From assembly GCA_005788585.1 (NCBI GenBank), contig SYBY01000158.1, positions 1-10,531 of the forward strand: a DNA stretch of 10,531 nucleotides. The letters run 5' to 3'. Made by a program: the position numbers and the translations under genes. This DNA comes from Actinomycetota bacterium (GTDB lineage Bacteria; Actinomycetota; Thermoleophilia; Solirubrobacterales; Solirubrobacteraceae). The notes beneath the pieces are model-generated. The model was not told the origin of the DNA, ran no database searches, and was given only the letters and a program-made list of their open reading frames with translations. Below are positions 5,619 to 10,531 of the stretch, piece after piece. Within the stretch, counting starts at the first letter, position 1, and the number at the start of each line of letters is the position of its first letter.

Positions 5619-7009
5619 TGGCTCACACGCCCTGCAACAACTTCCGTCGCGGTGAACTGCTGCGCGCGGCCGCCGCCGAGGCGGGTCGCGGCCTGCCGTC
5701 GATCGAGCCGGGCATGCCGCTGCCCGCCGGCACCGGCCTGGACCGCCGCTCGTTCCTGCTGCGCTCCGCCGGTCTCGGGCTGTCGGTGTTCGCCGCCGGC
5801 CGGCTGGGGGGACTCGACGCGCTGGAGGCCGGGGTGGCCCATGCCCAGGCTGCGGGGGGTCCCGCGCCGGTCATCGTCAGTGTCTTCCTCGACGGCGGGC
5901 TCGACGGGCTGTCCGTCCTCGCGCCGGTCGGCGACCCGCACTACCGCGCGCGGCGGCCCCGCCTCGCGCTGCCCGACGGCGCCGGCGGGCGCTTCGCCGA
6001 GGACGACCGCCTCATGTGGCATCCCGCGGCCGGGAGCCTCGCGACACTGCACGCCGAGGGCAAGCTCAGTGTTCTGCCGGCGATCAGCTACACGGACGCC
6101 GACCAGTCGCACTTCACGTCGCGCCACTACTGGGAGGTCGGGACGACGAGCGCGAGCGAGCGCACCGGCTGGCTCGGCCGGTACCTCGACCGCGTGGGGA
6201 CGATGGACAACCCGGTGCAGGGCCTGTCGCTCGACGGGCGCCTCTCCCCCGTGCTGGCCAGTGGCCGCGTGCCGGTCGCCGCGGTCGGCGGCAACGACTA
6301 CTCGCTCGGCGCGCGCGGTGTGTGGGGCGAGGTCGGCGTGCGGATGCAGCAGGCCGTCCACCAGCTCGGCGCCGCGCACGTCGGGGCGTCCGACCCCGCG
6401 CTGCGCCACGCCGCGACCGCCGCGAGCAACGTGGCGAAGCTCACCGAGCAGATGGCGCCGTTCAAGATCGACCCGAAGAACCCGCCCGTGCCGCCCGTGG
6501 AGTACCCGAACGGCGCGAAGGCCGGGTTCCCGCTCCAGCTCGCGGGGCTCTCCTGGCTCCTGGCGGGCGGGCTGCCGACCCGCGCGGTCGCGGTCCGTGG
6601 GCCGGGCGGCTACGACACCCACGAGCGCCAGCCCGAGGAGCTGCAGAAGAACCTCCAGCTCACCGCCGACACGCTGCTGGCCTTCCAGCGCGATCTCGAG
6701 GCGCGCGGGCTCGCCGACCGGGTCCTGACCCTCGTGTGGTCCGAGTTCGGCCGCCGCGTCGAGGAGAACGGCTCGATGGGCACCGACCACGGCGCCGCCG
6801 GCATCGGCTTCATCATGGGCACCCGCGCAGGCGGGCGGATGATCGGCGAGTTCCCGGGCCTGGCGACGCTCGACCCCGCCGGGAACCTGCGCGCCACCGC
6901 CGACTACCGCGCCGTGTACGCGTCGATCCTCGAGCAGTGGCTGGGCTTCGACGCCGCCGCCGTCATCCCGAACGCGGCGAAGTTCGGCCGGCCGCGGGTG
7001 GTCAAGTGA
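5618..7009 (+). CDS. DUF1501 family protein with Tat signal
   Basis: This is a 463-residue exported protein of the DUF1501 family, which is related by fold to the alkaline phosphatase/sulfatase group; no substrate is established. The twin-arginine signal DRRSFLLRSAGLGLSVFAAG spans about residues 42-61, with a likely cleavage site after AHAQA (74-78). Mature-domain motifs include VFLDGGLDGLSVL (89-101), the GGYDTHERQ segment (330-338), WSEFGRRVEENGSMGTDHGAAG (374-395) with the typical GTDHG, and DYRAVYASILEQWLG (429-443). The Asp/His pairs resemble metal ligands of the superfamily. The ATG at 5618 shares one base with the DUF1800 stop. It places an unusual 42-residue leader containing PSIEPGMPLPAGTGL ahead of the Tat motif. 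An ATG at 5714 would give a conventional signal, but the coupled start is favoured. The next gene overlaps by 4 bp. Confidence 0.9.
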   Translation: MAHTPCNNFRRGELLRAAAAEAGRGLPSIEPGMPLPAGTGLDRRSFLLRSAGLGLSVFAAGRLGGLDALEAGVAHAQAAGGPAPVIVSVFLDGGLDGLSVLAPVGDPHYRARRPRLALPDGAGGRFAEDDRLMWHPAAGSLATLHAEGKLSVLPAISYTDADQSHFTSRHYWEVGTTSASERTGWLGRYLDRVGTMDNPVQGLSLDGRLSPVLASGRVPVAAVGGNDYSLGARGVWGEVGVRMQQAVHQLGAAHVGASDPALRHAATAASNVAKLTEQMAPFKIDPKNPPVPPVEYPNGAKAGFPLQLAGLSWLLAGGLPTRAVAVRGPGGYDTHERQPEELQKNLQLTADTLLAFQRDLEARGLADRVLTLVWSEFGRRVEENGSMGTDHGAAGIGFIMGTRAGGRMIGEFPGLATLDPAGNLRATADYRAVYASILEQWLGFDAAAVIPNAAKFGRPRVVK

Positions 7010-7395
7010 CGCGCCGCGCGCTCGTTGCCGCCGTCGTGCTCGCCGTGGCGCTCGTCGCCGGCGCCGCGACGTCGTCGCCGGCCGCCACCACGCGTCCGGC
7101 GGCACCGCTCTTCGTCGACGCGCGCGAGTGGTCGCTGTCGCTGTCCCGGGCCACGGTGCCCGCCGGTCGCGTGGCGCTGCAGCTGCACAACGCCGGGGAG
7201 GACGACCACGACGTGTGGTTCCGCCGGCTGGACCGCCGCGGCCGCCCGACGGGGCCGACGCGGAAGGTCGCCGTCACGACGCCGGGCGCGATGACCGAGC
7301 AGACGCTGTACCTGCGCCAGGGCCGCTGGCGGGTGTGGTGCTCGCTGGACGGGCACGCCCGTGCCGGCATGCGCGCCACGCTGCGCGCGCGGTAG
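7006..7395 (+). CDS. Small exported cupredoxin-like copper protein
   Basis: The product is 129 residues: an N-terminal signal or anchor (RRALVAAVVLAVALVAGAATS, about 3-23), then one beta-rich cupredoxin-like domain. The candidate type-1 copper ligands are complete: His68 in EDDHDVW, then Cys112, His117 and Met122 in WCSLDGHARAGM. The C-x4-H-x4-M spacing is that of rusticyanin-type sites. The segment resembles the plastocyanin-like CSLPGH...GM motif. The likely role is electron transfer or copper binding outside the membrane; its partner is not known. The GTG start at 7006 overlaps the DUF1501 stop (GTGA), so the gene appears translationally coupled as third member of the operon. That suggests the copper protein works with the DUF1800/DUF1501 pair, which is inference. 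Confidence 0.85.
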   Translation: MTRRALVAAVVLAVALVAGAATSSPAATTRPAAPLFVDAREWSLSLSRATVPAGRVALQLHNAGEDDHDVWFRRLDRRGRPTGPTRKVAVTTPGAMTEQTLYLRQGRWRVWCSLDGHARAGMRATLRAR

Positions 7396-7410
7396 CGCCG
7401 CCGCGCCATC

Positions 7411-7416
7411 TAGATT
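7411..7416 (+). promoter_or_regulatory. Probable -10 element (TAGATT) of a leaderless promoter
   Basis: TAGATT fits the actinobacterial TAnnnT -10 pattern and is an A/T-rich island in a GC-rich 28-bp gap. Its last base is 8 nt before the GTG at 7424, so transcription would start at or within a base of the start codon. No recognisable -35 or ribosome-binding site is present, in keeping with a leaderless mRNA. Confidence 0.55.
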
Positions 7417-7423
7417 CTGGCGC

Positions 7424-8275
7424 GTGTTCGGTCTGCCTGCCGTCCTGCTGGTCGTTGTCCTGTCGCTCCTTGCCGGAGGCTGTGGGGACACCGAGCACGT
7501 CTCCGGGGGCGGAGGCGCCACCTCCGCCGCCGCCGCCACACCACAGGAGGCGCGGCAGATCGCGGTCGCGCCGCCAGAGCAATCGAGGACCCCGAGGACG
7601 AACCGGCGCGCCCGGGTCCCGATCCTGATGTACCACGTCATCGCCGAGGCGCCCGCGGGTGAGGCCTACCCCGAGCTGTGGGTGGCGCCGGAGCGGTTCG
7701 CGGCACAGATGGAGGCCGTCGCGCGGGCGGGCTACGAGGCGGTCACGCTCGAGCAGGTGCTCGCCGGGTGGGACGAGGGCGCGCCGCTGCCCGAGCGCCC
7801 GATCGTCATCACCTTCGACGACGGGTACCTCAGCCAGTCCGTGAACGCCGGGCCCGTCCTCGAGAAGCTCGGATGGCCGGGGGTGCTCTACCTGACGCTG
7901 CGCAACATCGGCGACAGCATCCCCGAGGCGTCGGTGCGCAAGCTCCTGCGCGCCGGGTGGGAGCTCGGGGCGCACACGGCGACCCACCCCGACCTGCGGA
8001 CGCTCGATGCCGCCGGGTCCCAGCGGGAGCTCAACGATGTCCGAGACGAGCTGCACAAGCGGTTCGACGCCCCGGTCGACGCCTTCTGCTTCCCCGCGGG
8101 CAAGTACGACGCGAGCGTCATCGACGCCGTGCGCGCGGCCGGCTACACGAGCGCGACGACCGTCGACCCCGGGTGGGCGGACGCCGGCACGCCGCGGTTC
8201 GAGCTGCCGCGGGTGCGGGTCGACCCCGGCGACACGCCGGACGGGCTGCTGGAGAAGATCGCCGCGCAGCGCTAG
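7424..8275 (+). CDS. Polysaccharide deacetylase (NodB/CE4), probable lipoprotein
   Basis: The 283-residue product is an exported carbohydrate esterase that would remove N- or O-acetyl groups from a cell-surface glycan. The N-terminus is hydrophobic (LPAVLLVVVLSLLAGGC) with Cys20 in a lipobox-like context, so lipid anchoring is likely. A Gly/Ala/Thr-rich spacer follows to about residue 60. The NodB domain starts at VPILMYHV (65-72). Motif 1 is TFDDGY (130-135, catalytic base and metal Asp), motif 2 is HTATHPDL (184-191, metal His184 and His188), motif 3 is CFPAGKYD (222-229) and motif 4 is LPRVRV (261-266). Catalytic residues look intact. The GTG at 7424 was chosen because it opens directly into the signal peptide, 8 nt after a -10-like TAGATT. 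An ATG at 7361 in the same frame overlaps the cupredoxin gene. The stop shares a CTAG with the convergent gene. The physiological glycan is unknown. Confidence 0.93.
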   Translation: MFGLPAVLLVVVLSLLAGGCGDTEHVSGGGGATSAAAATPQEARQIAVAPPEQSRTPRTNRRARVPILMYHVIAEAPAGEAYPELWVAPERFAAQMEAVARAGYEAVTLEQVLAGWDEGAPLPERPIVITFDDGYLSQSVNAGPVLEKLGWPGVLYLTLRNIGDSIPEASVRKLLRAGWELGAHTATHPDLRTLDAAGSQRELNDVRDELHKRFDAPVDAFCFPAGKYDASVIDAVRAAGYTSATTVDPGWADAGTPRFELPRVRVDPGDTPDGLLEKIAAQR

Positions 8276-10531
8276 CGCGACGACGAGGCCGCGGACGCCG
8301 GCAGCGGCGGCAACTCGACCGGCGTGGTGTGCAGCGCCCGGACCCGCACGTCGCGCCACGTGACACCCTCGCGCACGAGCGCCGGGGCGCCCATGATGAA
8401 CGCGGTGGCGACCTCGACGGCCTGCAGGATCACGCCGTACGCGATGCCATCGGCGTAGCCGACGCCGTAGGCGCCGAGCACCGCCGCGCAGGCGAGCTGG
8501 AAGGTGCCGATGTTCGACGGCGTGAGCGGGAGCACGGCGGTGACGTTGACCGCGAACAGCACCGCCGCGGCGGCGCCGAACCCGGCGCGGTCGTCGATGC
8601 CGAGCGCCACGAGCAGCAGGTAGCAGGACAGCGCCTGCAGCGCCCACGCGGAGAGCTGGAGCACGGTGGCCTCGGTCCCCAGGCGCGGGGAGCGGAACAC
8701 CGCGAGACCCGACCGTGCGCGCAGGGCGGCGCTGCGTGCCTTGCGGGAGAACGCCGCGAGCCGCGATTCGCCCTGCGCGCGGCCGGCGAGGACCGGGGCG
8801 AGGACGACCGCGAGCACGAGGATCACCGGTGCGACGGCGGCGAGGACCAGCGGGCCCGAGCGCGTGAAGACGTCGACCGTCGAGAACATGATCGCGCCGA
8901 GGATCACGAGCGCGAGGGCGTTGAGCATCGTCTGCGAGACGATCGTGCCGACGACGACGGGCAGCGTGATGCGCGGACGGCCAACGCGCCGGGCCACGAT
9001 GAGGGCACGCGACGGCTCACCGAGGCGTGCCGGCAGCGTGGCGCTCATGAGCACCCCGATCGAGGTGGCGCGCAGCGCGACCCCGAAGTCGATCGTCGCG
9101 TCGGGCAGGCCGGCCCGCAGGATGGCCCGCCACGCCCCGGCGCGCAGGACCATGGAGGCGCACATGACGCCGAGGCCGGCGACGACCCAGGCAGGCTGGG
9201 AATGGACCAGCGACGTCACGACGCGGTCGACGCCGATGCGTTGGAGCGCCAGCAGCGCGAGCGCGATCGTCGCCAGGCCGGCAAGGCCCAGCGCCGCACG
9301 GCGCAGGAAGGAGATGGCGGGGTGGCGAGCGGCCGCCGGCCGGGGCGGCTCGGGGCGAGGGATGCGGCGAGGGCGCTCCATCGGGAGCCCGTCGGCGGTC
9401 ACCAGACCGTGGCGGACGGCGAAGCGCCGGCCCGCGGTCGCGGGCGCGGCGACGGCCTGCGCGTCCTCGTAGGCCCCGAGGACCTCCCGCGTGACTTGTG
9501 GCCAGGCGAAGCGTTGCGCCGAGCGCGCGGCCTCGACGCCCATCGCCTCGGTCCGCGCTGGGTCGAGCGCCAGTTCGCGCAGCGTGGTCGCCAGCGCCGT
9601 GGCGTCCGAGTGCGGGACGAGGACGCCGTCGTGCCCGTTGCGGACGACGTCGCGGTAGCCCGCGATGTCCGAGGCGACGACCGGCGTGCCCGCGGCGAAC
9701 GCCTCGGTGAGCACCATCCCGAACGACTCACCGCCGAGCGACGGGGCGCAGAGCACGTCGGCGCCCTTGAGGATCGCGGTCTTCGCGGTGTCGTCGACCT
9801 TGCCCAGTGCCGTGACGCCTCGCGGGTCGAGCAGCAGCGGCTCGATGTCGCTGCCCGACGCGCCGACGATCGTCAGCTGGACCGGGACGTGGTCGCGCAG
9901 CGCCTCGAAGGCGGGCAGCAGGATCTCGAGGCCCTTGCGCTCGACGGCCTGGCCGACGAACGCGATCTTCAGCGGGTCGCCGGGCAGCCGGGGGGCCTTG
10001 GGCGCCAGCGCCGGGTCGACGTGCACGCCGTTGGGGATCACGCGGTAGTGGCCGCCGAAGAACCGGCGGCCGGTCCACGCGGCGGCCTCGGAGACCGCGA
10101 TCCGGACCTGCAGGCGGTTGAAGCGCCGCCATCCGCCGGCGAGGTTGCCGAGATTGTTCGTGATCGGGCTCGTCGCGTAGGCGTGGAACGTGCCGACGAC
10201 CGGGATCGCGGGCGACGCGTTGCACGCCTCCCAGCCGGGCGTGGGCGCCATCGGCTCGTGGACGTGGATGACGTCGGGTGCGAACCTGGCGATCTCCGTG
10301 CGGAAGGTGCTGACGGAATGCGGATGCAGCGCGAGGGTGCTGACGGCCCCGTTGAACGGCAGGCCGACGGTGCGCCCGAGGGGCACCAGGTACTCCGGCA
10401 GGGCACGGGCCTGCGGCCGCGCGCCGCGGTGCAGCCGGGCGGAGAGGGCGTCGTCGGGGTCGACCGGCGCGAGCACCCGGACGTCATGTCCGGTCGCGAG
10501 GAGCTCGTCGGCGAGTGCCTCGATGTGCCGC
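8272..10531 (-). CDS. GT4 glycosyltransferase fused to LPG-synthase/flippase-like membrane domain (start beyond right edge)
   Basis: The frame is open to the right edge, so about 752 C-terminal residues are visible and the start is missing; the GTG at 10476 is internal. Numbers here count from 10476. Residues 1 to about 340 are a GT-B (GT4, PimA-like) glycosyltransferase: DVIHVHEP (68-75), GTFHAYATS (95-103), IAVSEAA (126-132), YRVIPNGVHVD (144-154), the donor-phosphate VERKG (178-182) and the EX7E motif E250-SFGMVLT-E258. A basic, proline-rich linker (about 348-385) follows. Then comes a multi-helix membrane domain (about 387-700) of the LPG_synthase_TM/UPF0104 type, with ATLPARLGEPSRALIVARR (479-497) and LPLTPSNIGTFQ (649-660). 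The catalytic half should lie at the cytoplasmic face and add a sugar to a lipid or glycan acceptor; the membrane half may transport or hold that lipid, which is inference. Its stop overlaps that of the deacetylase. Confidence 0.9.
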   Translation of the reverse strand, partial: RHIEALADELLATGHDVRVLAPVDPDDALSARLHRGARPQARALPEYLVPLGRTVGLPFNGAVSTLALHPHSVSTFRTEIARFAPDVIHVHEPMAPTPGWEACNASPAIPVVGTFHAYATSPITNNLGNLAGGWRRFNRLQVRIAVSEAAAWTGRRFFGGHYRVIPNGVHVDPALAPKAPRLPGDPLKIAFVGQAVERKGLEILLPAFEALRDHVPVQLTIVGASGSDIEPLLLDPRGVTALGKVDDTAKTAILKGADVLCAPSLGGESFGMVLTEAFAAGTPVVASDIAGYRDVVRNGHDGVLVPHSDATALATTLRELALDPARTEAMGVEAARSAQRFAWPQVTREVLGAYEDAQAVAAPATAGRRFAVRHGLVTADGLPMERPRRIPRPEPPRPAAARHPAISFLRRAALGLAGLATIALALLALQRIGVDRVVTSLVHSQPAWVVAGLGVMCASMVLRAGAWRAILRAGLPDATIDFGVALRATSIGVLMSATLPARLGEPSRALIVARRVGRPRITLPVVVGTIVSQTMLNALALVILGAIMFSTVDVFTRSGPLVLAAVAPVILVLAVVLAPVLAGRAQGESRLAAFSRKARSAALRARSGLAVFRSPRLGTEATVLQLSAWALQALSCYLLLVALGIDDRAGFGAAAAVLFAVNVTAVLPLTPSNIGTFQLACAAVLGAYGVGYADGIAYGVILQAVEVATAFIMGAPALVREGVTWRDVRVRALHTTPVELPPLPASAASSSR

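Noticed and set aside
5603..7105. 500-codon open frame on the minus strand opposite DUF1501
   Set aside because: It is Arg/Ala/Val-rich, shows no family motifs, and mirrors a clearly recognised Tat-exported DUF1501 gene. Long antisense frames are expected at this GC content.
7274..8647. 457-codon minus-strand frame over the cupredoxin, deacetylase and fusion gene ends
   Set aside because: It crosses three supported genes and has no recognisable domain.
1..10531. tRNA/rRNA genes, CRISPR arrays, insertion sequences or prophage genes
   Set aside because: No cloverleaf, spaced direct repeats, transposase motifs or phage structural genes were seen by eye on either strand; the HNH protein is of the chromosomal 13E12 type.

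Overview
The window is a very GC-rich, densely coded stretch of chromosome. Gene content points to an Actinomycetota genome, possibly the Thermoleophilia/Solirubrobacterales side. Supporting signs are an actinobacterial-style MetH C-terminus, a DUF222-HNH (13E12-type) nuclease with a Gram-positive LexA box, a PimA-like glycosyltransferase and GTG starts. The lineage is an inference; the sequence alone does not prove it.

Layout from left to right. (1) 1-774, plus strand: the 3' end of metH (cobalamin-dependent methionine synthase), ending in the S-adenosylmethionine-binding activation domain. (2) 785-810: a perfect 26-bp palindrome between convergent genes. (3) 814-1527, minus strand: an uncharacterised conserved protein. 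It is divergent from (4) 1602-2915, plus strand, a DUF222-HNH endonuclease-family protein. A near-perfect LexA/SOS operator (1572-1585) lies between the two. The nuclease gene carries two more copies of the same palindrome, both inside its reading frame. (5) 2963-3898, plus strand: a glutathionyl-hydroquinone-reductase-type (Xi class) transferase. (6) 3899-4208: a 310-bp non-coding region with three inverted repeats. (7) 4209-7395, plus strand: a tightly coupled three-gene operon of DUF1800, Tat-exported DUF1501 and a small exported cupredoxin with a complete type-1 copper ligand set. (8) 7424-8275, plus strand: an exported, probably lipid-anchored NodB-type polysaccharide deacetylase, apparently read from a leaderless promoter. 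(9) 8272-10531, minus strand: a large protein fusing a GT4 glycosyltransferase to an LPG-synthase/flippase-like membrane domain. Its start lies beyond the right edge.

Functionally these look like separate modules: one-carbon metabolism, an SOS-linked nuclease locus, thiol/quinone detoxification, an export operon of unknown role with a copper protein, and cell-envelope glycan genes. The most interesting points are the SOS operator at the nuclease/hypothetical divergent pair, the dispersed TTCCGCGGAA palindrome that is tolerated in-frame, the DUF1800-DUF1501-cupredoxin operon, the GT4-flippase fusion, and the shared CTAG double stop at 8272-8275. No RNA genes, CRISPR arrays, insertion sequences or prophage genes were seen.
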